Part shown: positions 15,255 through 25,300 of the stretch, in pieces
Position numbering within the stretch: position 1 is the stretch's first letter
Layout: every line of letters starts with the position of its first letter
From: an uncultured Prevotella sp.
Lineage (GTDB): Bacteria; Bacteroidota; Bacteroidia; Bacteroidales; Bacteroidaceae
Assembly: GCA_934215545.1 (NCBI GenBank)
Contig: CAKQAD010000016.1
Span: forward strand, 1-29,308
Reading direction: 5' to 3'
Length of the DNA: 29,308 nucleotides
Notes under the pieces: model-generated
Told to the model about the DNA's origin: nothing
The model's input: only the letters and a program-made list of their open reading frames with translations
The model's database searches: none
Position numbers and translations under genes: made by a program

Positions 15255-16526
15255 TTACAGATTGCCAGCAATTACACGTTCATAGAGTGCTTTAATTCTT
15301 GCTCCCACTTTATCCCATGTAATTTGGTCGACCTCGTTCTTGCCCTCATCTTGCAGATAGTGGAAGAGCGAGTCGTTGTGGCAAATGCTGTATATGGCGT
15401 CCGCCAATGCATGTATGTCCCAATAATCTACCTTTATGCAGTTGTCGAGAATTTCTGCACATCCCGACTGCTTTGAGATGATTGTAGGTGTGCCACATTG
15501 CATTGCCTCGAGTGGCGAAATGCCGAAGGGCTCCGACACAGATGGCATCACATACACATCAGAATCTTTGAGGCACTCGTACACCTGCTTGCCGCGCATA
15601 AATCCAGGGAAGTGAAATCTGTCGGCAATGCCACGCTCTGCAGCCAAATATATCATGGCATCCATCATATCGCCACTACCAGCCATGCAGAATCGCACAT
15701 GGCGTGTGCGTTGGAGCACCATGTTGGCAGCCTCAACGAAATATTCTGGTCCCTTCTGCATGGTGATACGTCCGAGGAATGTCACCACCTTGTCCTTACC
15801 CGTGTGGTCGGGGCGTGGAATGTCTTGCAGTTCCTGGCGCAGTGGATACACCGCATTGTGCATTGTGAAGCACTTGCGTGGATCCTGATGATACTGGTTG
15901 ATAACGGTCTGGCGAGTGAGTTCCGACACACACATGATGCAGTCGGCATTGTCCATACCATCCTTTTCGATGGCATACACTGTAGGGTTAACCTTGCCAC
16001 GCGAGCGGTCGAAATCGGTTGCATGCACATGTATGCAGAGTGGCTTGCCACTAATGTGCTTGGCATTAATGCCTGCAGGATATGTGAGCCAGTCGTGGGC
16101 GTGGATGATATCGAAATCCTCGGTACGAGCCACCACACCAGCGATGATAGAATAGTTGTTGATTTCTTCGTGCAGATTTTGTGGATAGCCACCAGCAAAC
16201 TCCATGCATCCCAAATCGTTGACATGCATATAGTTGAAATCGGCATAGATATGGTCGCGCAACTTATAATAGTAGTCGGGGTCCATTACATTCGACACAC
16301 GGCTACGCACATAGTCATAATCTACATCGCGCCATGCTATAGGCACACAGTTCATTGCAACGATGCGACATGCGCTGCGATCTTCATCGCCAAAGGGTCG
16401 TGGCAAGCACAATACGGTTTCTATGCCACCCTGAGCATGCAGACCTTGCGAAATACCAAAGTTGGCAGTAGCGAGTCCACCATACACATGAGGAGGATAC
16501 TCCCATCCGAACATTAATACTTTCAT
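15255..16526 (-). CDS. Glycosyltransferase family 4, glycogen synthase-like
   Basis: The protein has 423 residues with the GT-B fold. The N-terminal block MKVLMFGWEYPPHVYGGLAT is the sugar-acceptor glycine loop of starch/glycogen synthase-like enzymes. IIHAHDWLTYPAG (140-152) follows. The C-terminal domain has GRITMQKG (252-259) with the phosphate-binding Lys258, and the E-x7-E donor motif EPFGISPLE (332-340). It should build or extend alpha-1,4-glucan from a nucleotide sugar in the cytoplasm. Whether it uses ADP- or UDP-glucose cannot be read. It lies between the debranching gene (21 nt upstream) and GH57 (89 nt downstream), an arrangement conserved in Bacteroides and Prevotella. Confidence 0.92.
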   Translation of the reverse strand: MKVLMFGWEYPPHVYGGLATANFGISQGLHAQGGIETVLCLPRPFGDEDRSACRIVAMNCVPIAWRDVDYDYVRSRVSNVMDPDYYYKLRDHIYADFNYMHVNDLGCMEFAGGYPQNLHEEINNYSIIAGVVARTEDFDIIHAHDWLTYPAGINAKHISGKPLCIHVHATDFDRSRGKVNPTVYAIEKDGMDNADCIMCVSELTRQTVINQYHQDPRKCFTMHNAVYPLRQELQDIPRPDHTGKDKVVTFLGRITMQKGPEYFVEAANMVLQRTRHVRFCMAGSGDMMDAMIYLAAERGIADRFHFPGFMRGKQVYECLKDSDVYVMPSVSEPFGISPLEAMQCGTPTIISKQSGCAEILDNCIKVDYWDIHALADAIYSICHNDSLFHYLQDEGKNEVDQITWDKVGARIKALYERVIAGNL

Positions 16527-16547
16527 ATCTTTGAATCCTCCTATATT

Positions 16548-18494
16548 TTAATATTTATATTTTTCGAGCAGTTCGAGAGTGCGTAATATCTCAGCCACGT
16601 TCATGGCAAAAGATATGGCACCACGTCCGTGGAATGGAGGGTTGCCATCGAAGAGCTCAGGTATTGTTCCAAGACAATGCTGAACCATCTCGTCTTCATA
16701 GCCCACCATCTGTCTTTCAAGGAACGACAGGCGTGTGCGCTTGTAAATTCTCAAGCATGCCTCCATATAGAATCCGCCAAGCCATGGCCATGCCGTGCCC
16801 TGGTGATAAGCGTAGTCGCGCTGTGTCTGCGGCCCCACATACATAGGGTTGTAGCCACCACTCTTTGGCGACAACGAGCGCAAACCCTTAGGTGTGAGCA
16901 GCTCTCGTGTGCAGATGTCGAGCACGCTCTTCTGCTGTGCTGGCGACAATGGTGAGAAGTCGAGTGCCACGGCAAATATCATGTTGGGGCGCACGCTCCA
17001 ATCGGGAGTGTCGGCAGGCTCTACATAGTCGAAGAGATAGCCGTGCTCGTTGACGAAGATTTCGAGGAAAGAAGTGCGACACAATTCTGCACGCTGTTCG
17101 AAATCGTCGGCCTCGGCTCTATCTCCATATTGTGCTGCCATGACAGCGCAGAACTTCAAAGCGTTATACCAAAGCGCATTGAACTCTACGATGTAGCCTG
17201 TGCGTGGCACAACAGGACGGCCATTGGCGGTGGAATTCATCCATGTCACAGCCTTGTCCTTGCCTTCAGAATAGAGCAAACCATTATCGTGGAGTGCAAG
17301 ATTAGGATGCTTGCCATCTATTATATAATGCAAGATGTCGTAGAGCAACTTGCCATACTTGCGGTTGCACTTGTCGTTGCCCACATGCTTGGCATATTGT
17401 TGCACAGCCCATATTGCCCAAAGAGGCACATCGGGCTGCTCTATCTCAGCTATTTTACCGGTGAGCGGCTTGCCATCCATGAATTCATAGAGAGCGCGGG
17501 CTGCGGTGTGCATCACGAGTTCAAAATAGTCTTCTTCTTCAATCGATAGGGTGAGACCTGGCAAGGCGATAAATGTGTCGCGAGCGCGGCACTTAAACCA
17601 CGGATAGCCAGCAAGGAGATAACGCTCGTCTTTGCTGGTGCGATTATGAAACTGGTGAGCAGCGTTGACAAGACAATGGAAGAAATTGTCGCGAGGTGAG
17701 CGTTCATCTACTTCTTTTTGGAACAGATGCTTCAGGCCGCCCGTCTTGCACTCCGATGTAGAAGCAGAGAACACTATGCTCTCGCCTTTCTTGATATCCA
17801 TCTCGAAATAGCCAGGCACATAGAGATCTTCGTTAGAAGCATATCCACGCTCCTGCTCCTTAGGATATTCTACGCCACGATACCAGTCGGGCTGGAACTT
17901 AAACTCGTTGCGCTTGCTAAGCTGCATGTAAAGATCGGGATAGCCAGCATACATGCAAGTGCGTATGCCATTGTCGACAGCGCTATAGTCGCGCGATGCT
18001 ACAGAATTTTCGTGTGTGAACTGCCTTACACTACGGAAGGCAAGGAAAGGACGCAAACGCAATGTCGTTGCCGAATGGGCATCAACAAGGGTGTAACGTA
18101 TCAAAATGCGGTCTTCATAATGCTGGAAAACCACTTCTTTCTTTAACACCACACCACCTACTCTATATATGGTAGTGGGCACTTTGTCGCAATCGAACTC
18201 GCGAATATACTTGTGTCCTTTGGGGCTAAAATTGTTGCCCTGATACTTATGGAGTCCGAGGTTGAACTCTGCTCCATGCTGCACCACCGTGACATCGAGT
18301 GACGAGAGCAACACATGGTTGTCGTCGTCCATTTCGGGCACGGGAACCACCAGCAGTCCATGATATTTGCGTGTGTTGCAATCGACCACCGTAGAGCACG
18401 AGTAGGCTCCCGATCGGTTAGTACGCAGCAGCTCGCGCGGCAGTGACTCCTCGAGATTGGTCATCAGAGCTTTTTCGAATCGCAGATAACTCAT
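16548..18494 (-). CDS. Glycogen debranching enzyme (amylo-alpha-1,6-glucosidase)
   Basis: The protein has 648 residues. It hydrolyses alpha-1,6 branch points of glycogen in the cytoplasm. The N-terminal GDE domain (about 1-270) has the signature NRSGAYSCSTVVDCNTRKYH then GLLVVPVPE (26-54). The C-terminal (alpha/alpha)6 domain (about 290-645) contains AGYPWFKCRARDTFIALPGL and RDYAYHQGTAWPWLGGFYME, typical of the GDE_C catalytic domain. Length is normal for the bacterial family. It is the first gene of the operon with the GT4 and GH57 genes, driven by a consensus promoter at 18580-18610. The upstream FAD gene ends only 35 nt before that promoter and no terminator is visible, so some read-through is possible. 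Confidence 0.95.
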   Translation of the reverse strand: MSYLRFEKALMTNLEESLPRELLRTNRSGAYSCSTVVDCNTRKYHGLLVVPVPEMDDDNHVLLSSLDVTVVQHGAEFNLGLHKYQGNNFSPKGHKYIREFDCDKVPTTIYRVGGVVLKKEVVFQHYEDRILIRYTLVDAHSATTLRLRPFLAFRSVRQFTHENSVASRDYSAVDNGIRTCMYAGYPDLYMQLSKRNEFKFQPDWYRGVEYPKEQERGYASNEDLYVPGYFEMDIKKGESIVFSASTSECKTGGLKHLFQKEVDERSPRDNFFHCLVNAAHQFHNRTSKDERYLLAGYPWFKCRARDTFIALPGLTLSIEEEDYFELVMHTAARALYEFMDGKPLTGKIAEIEQPDVPLWAIWAVQQYAKHVGNDKCNRKYGKLLYDILHYIIDGKHPNLALHDNGLLYSEGKDKAVTWMNSTANGRPVVPRTGYIVEFNALWYNALKFCAVMAAQYGDRAEADDFEQRAELCRTSFLEIFVNEHGYLFDYVEPADTPDWSVRPNMIFAVALDFSPLSPAQQKSVLDICTRELLTPKGLRSLSPKSGGYNPMYVGPQTQRDYAYHQGTAWPWLGGFYMEACLRIYKRTRLSFLERQMVGYEDEMVQHCLGTIPELFDGNPPFHGRGAISFAMNVAEILRTLELLEKYKY

Positions 18495-18579
18495 AGGTTT
18501 AAATTAAGGTATATTATAATAGTTAACACATTGCAAGGCAGTAGTTAGTCATAAAGGCTGTTTTATCGCCTTACGTTAT

Positions 18580-18610
18580 CAAAGGTAGTAAAAATATGTA
18601 TACACTCAAA
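18580..18610 (-). promoter_or_regulatory. Consensus promoter of the glycogen operon
   Basis: On the minus strand, TTTG (18610-18607), exactly 19 nt, then TACCTTTG (18587-18580). The predicted leader is about 80 nt before the ATG at 18494. Confidence 0.8.
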
Positions 18611-18644
18611 ATAAAAGTGCCTATATTTTGAAAAAAGCCTAAAA

Positions 18645-20537
18645 TCAGTGCAAAAATCGTCCATCAATGCCTATCGGCTTGTATTCAAACGGATTTAGCA
18701 CTGCATCAATCATTACTGCCATCTGTGCTCGCAGCACTGGATTGTTGGCAGGAGTACATGCATATCCGGCATCGGTAGCAGCAGTGATAGCTTGCCGACG
18801 TGCATCGTTGACATTTTGAGTTTTATACCTGGCAGCAAGATTAGCCACAAGTTCTACCGCCTCGTGTATGGTCACGACAACGGAGTCGGCTGGCACAAGA
18901 GAGCTAGCACAAGGATAAAGCTGGCATAAGCCTTGCAAATCGGAGTGTAGCACTGGGGCTTCGGGGCGAAACAAGGTGGCGCCCTGCCAACCGGTGCTTA
19001 TGGCAGTGCCACGCATGGCACCAGTGGCCCCCACTCTCTGACATGGTTTGAATATTTTGGAAGAAACAGGTATGTCGGAATAGGGCATTATGTAGGCTCC
19101 GGCATTGAGCAACTGGCTCTGTACATGACGCACTGGCACCTGACTTGGCAAACAGCCACGATTTACGGCAATGGCAGCGAGCGCACCTGCAGCCTGCCCT
19201 ATCTGCAACACCACTGGTTGCAGGCGTGTGGCACCATTGGCAATGTTCGACACCGACACAGACTTCTCTGCCACGATAAGTGCCTCTACACTATCGGGCA
19301 GCAGACTGCCCAATGGCAAGGAGAAGGATGGTACGGAGTGGAAATGCAGGTCGGGCAACATCTCGGCTCCCGTATAGCGTGTGTGATGATGGTCTACAGG
19401 ATAGTCGCCCACAGCAATGCCGGTGCGATATAGAGGAAGGGGTTGTGAGTAAGGATCAGTAACATGGTTTAAGGTGAAACGCACCTTACCATGTATGCGA
19501 CGCGACTCTCTATGATATGGTATAAATGGCAAACGGTCGGGAGTTGGGAATTCATCGTCTGCCAGACCAAGATGGTTGTAGCCCAACTCATGGTGAATGA
19601 AATATACAAAGCGCATGGTGTAGAGTTTGGCATCGGCAATGGCCTTCTGTCGTTGCTCTGGTGTCATATCAATCATATTGACATAATAATCATTGCCCTC
19701 AATAGGCCAATTTATCATATACTTATGATTAGGCATAGCCCCATAGGTTATCATTTTCTCTTGCGACCACATGCGATTGGGTTCTTTGGGCTTTACACAA
19801 TTGTTGTTAATACAGCAGCAGGCAAACTCTGCAGGGTCGTAGCCTTGCGGACGGTTTATGCTCACATCATGCCCATAGTCTTTGAGTATTGCCACATAGG
19901 TGAGGTCTTGCACTATACCATTGGATTGCTCGGGTGCCACATCTTCATTTGTCAGGCTGCGACTCTCCATGCCCACATCATAACGCACGCCACACATTTT
20001 GGCAATATCCCCCAGTTCTGTTGCGTCGACAACAATACGCGCTTCTACTTGTGCTATTGTATTATTGCCTTTTGCCACATTTACTTGCCATATTCCTTTC
20101 TTACGCACAATGTTCACCACATTGGCATTATGCCAAAGCGTTATATTAGGCTGCTTGGCGCACATGTTGTGGAAAATACGATTGCCAACCGACGGTTCGA
20201 ACATCACATTGCTCACCCACCCCGTCTTTAGTGCCTCCAAACCACCATAGTGGCATGCAAGACTATCGCGAAACTCACCCCAAATTCCTGCAGGCATGTT
20301 GTAGTTGCCATCAACAGCTCCTACGCCAGCAGCTGTGAGCATACCTCCAAGCCATGGGGATGATTCTACCACAAGCGTGCTTGCACCAAGACGTGCCGAC
20401 TGCAAAGCTGCAGCTACGCCGCTTGTGCCGCCTCCCACAATAAGCACATCGGTGTGCACCAATCGACGTGATGTTGCATGTAATGACACATGCAACGCAA
20501 GGACCGCTAACAGGACTATAGTAAATCTTTTAATCAT
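18645..20537 (-). CDS. Secreted FAD-dependent oxidoreductase
   Basis: The protein has 630 residues. A signal peptide (1-22, IVLLAVLALHVSLHA) is followed by a FAD-binding Rossmann motif: VLIVGGGTSGVAAA (GGGTSG at 35-40) and the ribose-binding acidic residue in TLVVESS (Glu58). RIVVDATELGDIAKMCGVRY and IVAEKSVSVSNIANGATRLQ are characteristic of the FAD_oxidored family that in Bacteroidota is often labelled 'FAD-dependent oxidoreductase' or, misleadingly, 'xanthan lyase'. The last 45 residues (AGYACTPANNPVLRAQMAVM and onward) resemble an S-layer-homology-like module. The substrate is unknown. It lies downstream of SusCD on the same strand but behind a terminator, so a functional link is inferred from position only. 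Repeat copy B sits 22 nt upstream of its start. Confidence 0.87.
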   Translation of the reverse strand: MIKRFTIVLLAVLALHVSLHATSRRLVHTDVLIVGGGTSGVAAALQSARLGASTLVVESSPWLGGMLTAAGVGAVDGNYNMPAGIWGEFRDSLACHYGGLEALKTGWVSNVMFEPSVGNRIFHNMCAKQPNITLWHNANVVNIVRKKGIWQVNVAKGNNTIAQVEARIVVDATELGDIAKMCGVRYDVGMESRSLTNEDVAPEQSNGIVQDLTYVAILKDYGHDVSINRPQGYDPAEFACCCINNNCVKPKEPNRMWSQEKMITYGAMPNHKYMINWPIEGNDYYVNMIDMTPEQRQKAIADAKLYTMRFVYFIHHELGYNHLGLADDEFPTPDRLPFIPYHRESRRIHGKVRFTLNHVTDPYSQPLPLYRTGIAVGDYPVDHHHTRYTGAEMLPDLHFHSVPSFSLPLGSLLPDSVEALIVAEKSVSVSNIANGATRLQPVVLQIGQAAGALAAIAVNRGCLPSQVPVRHVQSQLLNAGAYIMPYSDIPVSSKIFKPCQRVGATGAMRGTAISTGWQGATLFRPEAPVLHSDLQGLCQLYPCASSLVPADSVVVTIHEAVELVANLAARYKTQNVNDARRQAITAATDAGYACTPANNPVLRAQMAVMIDAVLNPFEYKPIGIDGRFLH

Positions 20538-20559
20538 AACACATTAAAGGCTATATAAA

Positions 20560-20637
20560 CCCAAATCGGTCATTAGAGCGAATTTAGAAGATTATTAGGA
20601 TGCGATGTGTTCTTTTTAATCTAATGACCGATTTGGG
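20560..20637. repeat. Dispersed inverted repeat, copy B
   Basis: The perfect 17-bp arms are at 20560-20576 (CCCAAATCGGTCATTAG) and 20621-20637. The 44-bp centre is closely similar to that of copy A (both contain GAATTTAGAAGATTATTAGG). The edge of the element lies 22 nt upstream of the FAD gene start, the same distance as copy A to greA. The centre points the other way relative to the downstream gene. Confidence 0.9.
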
Positions 20638-20671
20638 ATAATCAGTAAATTTAAGTAAAACAAAACGAAAC

Positions 20672-20716
20672 AGAAAAGGCCAGCGCCGTAGACCATTGTC
20701 TACAAACGCTGACCTA
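20672..20716 (-). terminator. Terminator of the SusC-SusD operon
   Basis: On the minus strand, arms GGTCAGCG...GTAGAC and GTCTAC...CGCTGGCC form an imperfect stem around a CAAT/AATG loop. The stem is followed by TTTTCTGTTT. It lies about 45 nt beyond the SusD stop codon. Confidence 0.75.
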
Positions 20717-20760
20717 ATATCTATTAGATTATCCGAGTGTCGGATGTGTGTATATACAGA

Positions 20761-22350
20761 TTATTTGTAACGATTGCCAGCATCCCACCAAACTCTTACA
20801 TTCAGACCATCGCCCTTGCCTCCGTTAAGAGAAGGATCGGTGGCATTAGGATTCTCACGACGCTCATCGTCAACATAACGGAGCTTCTTAATGAATTCTC
20901 CATTAGCAGGATTGATGGTTGGTTCCATACTTTGGCCGACTGGCATAAGCTTAGGATAACCTGTACGGCGGAACTCCGACCATGCTTCTGAGCCATTAGG
21001 ATAGAGAGCAAGCCACTTTTGTGTAATAATCTGCTCAAGGTGAGTTTCGAATGTTGCACCTTCTTGCCATTCTACCTTACCTGTTGTCATGTAGGTATTA
21101 TCGTTGGATGTATCGTAGAGCGACTCGTCGCCAACGATGGCACGCTCACCTTCAAACGAAGCACGAATACCAGCAAGATAATTTGTCTTGGCATCACCTG
21201 CTCCAGCCCAACCGCGCAATGCGGCTTCAGCCTTAAGCAAGCAAACCTCGGCATAATTCATCACCTTCTGACGGATGTTCACACAGAAAGAACTCTCGCT
21301 ATTGTCTTTGGTGTTCCAGTTAGGCATTGCCTGCAAGCCCCAAACGAAAGAGCGCTCATCACCAGGATACTGTCCGAGTTTTTCAACAGATAGTCCATTA
21401 GGAATACCTGCAAAAACTGGGTTGTCTGCAGTAGAAGCCTGTGTATGTCCGAACCAAAGAGGCATACGTGGATCGGCAACAGTACTTGTGGTCTTGAGGA
21501 TATTCTCCATGGTCTTACTCATACAGAACTCACCCCAACCTGATATCTGGAATAGAGGCCAGCCATTGGCTCCCGTACCAGAAATGTAGACACCTGCATT
21601 GTCGTCGTTGCTTGAAAGCAATCCGCCAGGAGCAGCAAGAGCAGCCTCGCCCTCACGCTTAGCCATTTCGGGGTCGACATAAACCACACGCAAGGCATAG
21701 CGCAAGCGCAAAGAGTTGGCAAGTTTTATCCATTTGCTCATGTCGCCATTATAGATAAGGTCTTGCTGGTCGCGATAAGCCGCCTGATTAGGCTTGTTCT
21801 GCGACAGTTCGTTTACGGCCTCTGTCAGCTCACGGAAAATGGCTTGATAGATGCTCTTCTGGCTATCGTACTTTGCATTGCTCTTTCCTGCAGCAGCTTC
21901 GGTGTAAGGTATATCTCCAAACACATCGGTGGTAAGTGCTGTACACTGTGCAGCAAAGATGCGCATGGTTTGATATATGTTGCTATAAGCAGGCTGCTCC
22001 TTTACTGTCTCGCCAACAGCTTTTACTTGCTTCAATACGCCAGAATAGTAGTTGTTCCAGAAACCATCTGTCACCCAAGCACTATTATAGTTGTAGCTAT
22101 CGGAGTTGAAATAAGTGGCTCCGTTGGCAAAATACTGCGCATAGAGATTGGTGTTAAGGTTGTCGCCCACTTGATACTCCCACGACTGCACATGAGAGCC
22201 TTGCTCTAATATATACGGCATTACGTAAGATGGGTCGGAATCATTGATACCCATAGGGTCTTGATTCATGGAGTCGAAATTGTCAGTGCAACCTGTCATC
22301 AAAGCACCCAACACGCACGCCATTCCGATATTTTTCATCAAAAGTTTCAT
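20761..22350 (-). CDS. SusD/RagB-like outer-membrane lipoprotein
   Basis: The protein has 529 residues. A lipoprotein signal ends in LMTGC (Cys20, about residue 20), so the mature protein is lipid-anchored. Its partner SusC sits 12 nt upstream on the same strand, and SusD proteins cap the SusC channel and bind the substrate outside the cell. The sequence (NFDSMNQDPMGINDSDPSYV, NTNLYAQYFANGATYFNSDS) is of the SusD-like type with TPR-rich helices. MNYAEVCLLKAEAALRGWAG is the typical late helical segment. The ligand cannot be predicted. No glycosidase, sulfatase or peptidase is beside it. It is terminated by the hairpin at 20672-20716. Confidence 0.95.
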   Translation of the reverse strand: MKLLMKNIGMACVLGALMTGCTDNFDSMNQDPMGINDSDPSYVMPYILEQGSHVQSWEYQVGDNLNTNLYAQYFANGATYFNSDSYNYNSAWVTDGFWNNYYSGVLKQVKAVGETVKEQPAYSNIYQTMRIFAAQCTALTTDVFGDIPYTEAAAGKSNAKYDSQKSIYQAIFRELTEAVNELSQNKPNQAAYRDQQDLIYNGDMSKWIKLANSLRLRYALRVVYVDPEMAKREGEAALAAPGGLLSSNDDNAGVYISGTGANGWPLFQISGWGEFCMSKTMENILKTTSTVADPRMPLWFGHTQASTADNPVFAGIPNGLSVEKLGQYPGDERSFVWGLQAMPNWNTKDNSESSFCVNIRQKVMNYAEVCLLKAEAALRGWAGAGDAKTNYLAGIRASFEGERAIVGDESLYDTSNDNTYMTTGKVEWQEGATFETHLEQIITQKWLALYPNGSEAWSEFRRTGYPKLMPVGQSMEPTINPANGEFIKKLRYVDDERRENPNATDPSLNGGKGDGLNVRVWWDAGNRYK

Positions 22351-22362
22351 AGTTGTTCGGCT

Positions 22363-25300
22363 TTAAAATTTGACATTAAGTGAAAGTCCGATTGATCTTG
22401 TCGGAGGCATAGAAGCAAGCTCGAATGCCTGGGCGTAGTCATTACGAGAGAATGCGCCTTCAGGATTTACAGGAGCTGCCTTATAAATATAGAAGAGATC
22501 GCGACCAACGAGCGACACGCGTACACTCTTAAGTGGTGTGTGGCTCAACCACTGCTGTGGGAGGTTATAGCCTAATGCTATCTCGCGAAGTTTAACGTAT
22601 GTTCCTTCGTATACAAACTGCTCAACAATGCCATCAGGACCTGCTACTGAGCTCCAATATTGCTCGGCTGACACACCTACAGTGTTTTGTGCACCACTTT
22701 CGGTAACGCCGTCGACTACTATCTTTTCGCCATTCTCACGACCATAGAGAGTCTTTGCAGATGTACCCGACTGACAAGCGTAGTTATCGGTGTTAGAGAT
22801 GAAGTCGCCACCAACACGGATATCAAGCAAAGCAGAAAGTGTGAGGTCTTTCCATCGGAGTGATGTACCAACAGACCCTGTCCACTTAGGCATCATGTTG
22901 CCTATCACCTTATCCGACTCGCTCTCTGGCAAGCCATTAGCATCAACAATGATGCGGCCTTGGGCATCGCGCTTGTAAGCCTTGCCAACAATATCACCAA
23001 ACTGTCCGCCTTCGTTTACTACTACAGAACCGGTACGAATTGAGCCGAGAGTGAAGCGCTTGATATCCTTGTCGAGCGATACGCACTTAGTGCGGTTCAA
23101 GCCCCAGTTAAAGCTCAAATCCCATGTCCAATCCTTAGTGCGGATAGGTGTGCCGGTGAGCATAAGCTCATAGCCATGACTGCTGATTTTACCAGCATTG
23201 ATGCTCTTTGATGTGTATCCAGACGATCCAGGCATGTTTACACTCAGAATCTGATCCTTGGTGTTAGACTTATAATATGTAAAGTCGATGCCTAAACGAT
23301 TGTCGAACATACGTATTTCGGTACCAATCTCGCCTGATACTGTCGACTCCGGCTTTAGGTCGGCCAAAGGAAGTGTCTTGTCGAGATAAATCTTAATGAT
23401 TCCAGGATTTACCTTATCGCCTTCGGCATCGAGCTTATCGCCTGATGTCCAGAAGTGATACATTGTGGCAAGTTTGTAAGGATCGGTATCGTTACCTACC
23501 TTTGCCCATGAACCACGCACCTTGAAATAGTTGAGCCACTCTGGCATCTTGAATATCTCTGAGAGGATGACACTGGCACTTACAGATGGATAGAAATAAG
23601 AACGATTCCAAGAAGGTAGTGTTGACGACCAGTCGTTACGTCCGGTAATATCAAGATAAGCCATACTCTTATAGCCTACTGATGCAGAGAAGAACATCGA
23701 CTGTATTTCTTTCTTTGCATACGACTCGTTGACTGTCTGTGTCAAACCATTCGAGAGGTTCACAACACCTGGAACAGCAAACAATCCAGAATAGCCACCT
23801 AATGCATTGCTCTTCATATTTACAACCGAAGAACCGAGATTTGCATTTACAGAGAAGTCGCCGAAGGTCTTATTGAAATATAAGATAAGGTCGGCATTAA
23901 ATTCCTGACTGGTTGACTGACTGTTAACATACTGTGATGCAGTCGATGTTGGGTCAGGCAAGCTATTATAGCTCTTGTACTGATCGTTATACCAATCAAT
24001 ACCGACACGACCCGTTAAGCGCAGATAGTCAGTGAATCGTGCTGTAGCACTCAACTGTCCGATGATGCGGTTGCGGTCGTTCTGATTGCCATTCTCATTA
24101 GTTGTCATGGCATAAGGGTTGGCATAGTTGTCGCTTGGTCCTGACCAGTTTACGGAATTGTGCAAATAGCTACCAGTTCCTGTAGGATTTTCAAGATCGG
24201 CCAATCGTATGCCACGTGGCATCTTAACAAGCTGTGTCATAAGACCATATTCGCCTTGTCCTGGACGATTCTTATTGCGCTCACGCATGTAGTTGAGTTT
24301 GGCACCAATGGTGAGGTAGCTATTGTTGTACTCAGTATTGAAATTGAAATACTGCCTATTGAGCTGATGATTAGGAGTTACGTCTTTATTGCGTGAATCG
24401 GTGAACGACAGACGTCCGGTGATATTCTTACCGCCAGCCGATGCAATAACAGTGTTAGAGAATGCCACACCAGTGTCATAGAAGTCCTTGATATAGTCTT
24501 TCTGCGGTGTGAGTGCATAGTCGGAATAGCGAGAGTCGCCCCAAATGGCATTACGCCAGTTCTGCACCACCTGTCCATTCATACGAGGACCCCAGCTACC
24601 GGTGTCTCTCAAATGCCACACACCACCTGTGCCTTGTGCATAAGTGTTCTGATACTCATATGGAGAATAAACCATAGAGAAATCGACATTACCATTATAT
24701 TCTATGCTAAGTGGTTGTCCTTCCTTACCTTTTTTTGTAGTAATGATGATGGCACCACTCTGTGCACGCGAGCCATATAGTGCTGCAGCATTAGCACCCT
24801 TAAGCACTGAAATGCTCTCAATGTCTTCTGGGTTAATCTGCGAAGCAGCACCTGCACAATCGCTGCCGCCCCATTCTGTGGCTTGCTCTTGTGTGGCATC
24901 GTTGATAGGAATACCATCAATAACCCAAAGCGGCTGGTTGTTGCCACTGAGCGAGTTCAATCCACGCATTACGATACGTGTTGAACCACCCATACCCGTT
25001 CCTGACTGTGCTATCTGAACGCCGGCAATCTTACCTTGCAGCATATTTGCCACACTCACCGATTTGTTTTCGGTAAGTCCTTCGGTCTTTACCTCTTGCA
25101 TAGCATAGCCTAAGGCTTTCTTTTCGCGCTTGATACCAAGAGCTGTGACAACCACCTCATCCAAGTCGGTAGATGATGGCTGCAAAGCAATGGTTAGATT
25201 ATTGCGTCCACCCACTGCCACTTCTTTTGTTGCATAGCCAAGATAGCTTATGGCAATGGCCGATGACCCTTTAGGCATGTCGATGGTAAACCGTCCATCC

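Noticed and set aside
15498..16517. 339-aa open frame opposite the GT4 gene
   Set aside because: Antisense to a gene with intact family motifs. Unusual His/Ile/Cys composition and no recognisable domain.
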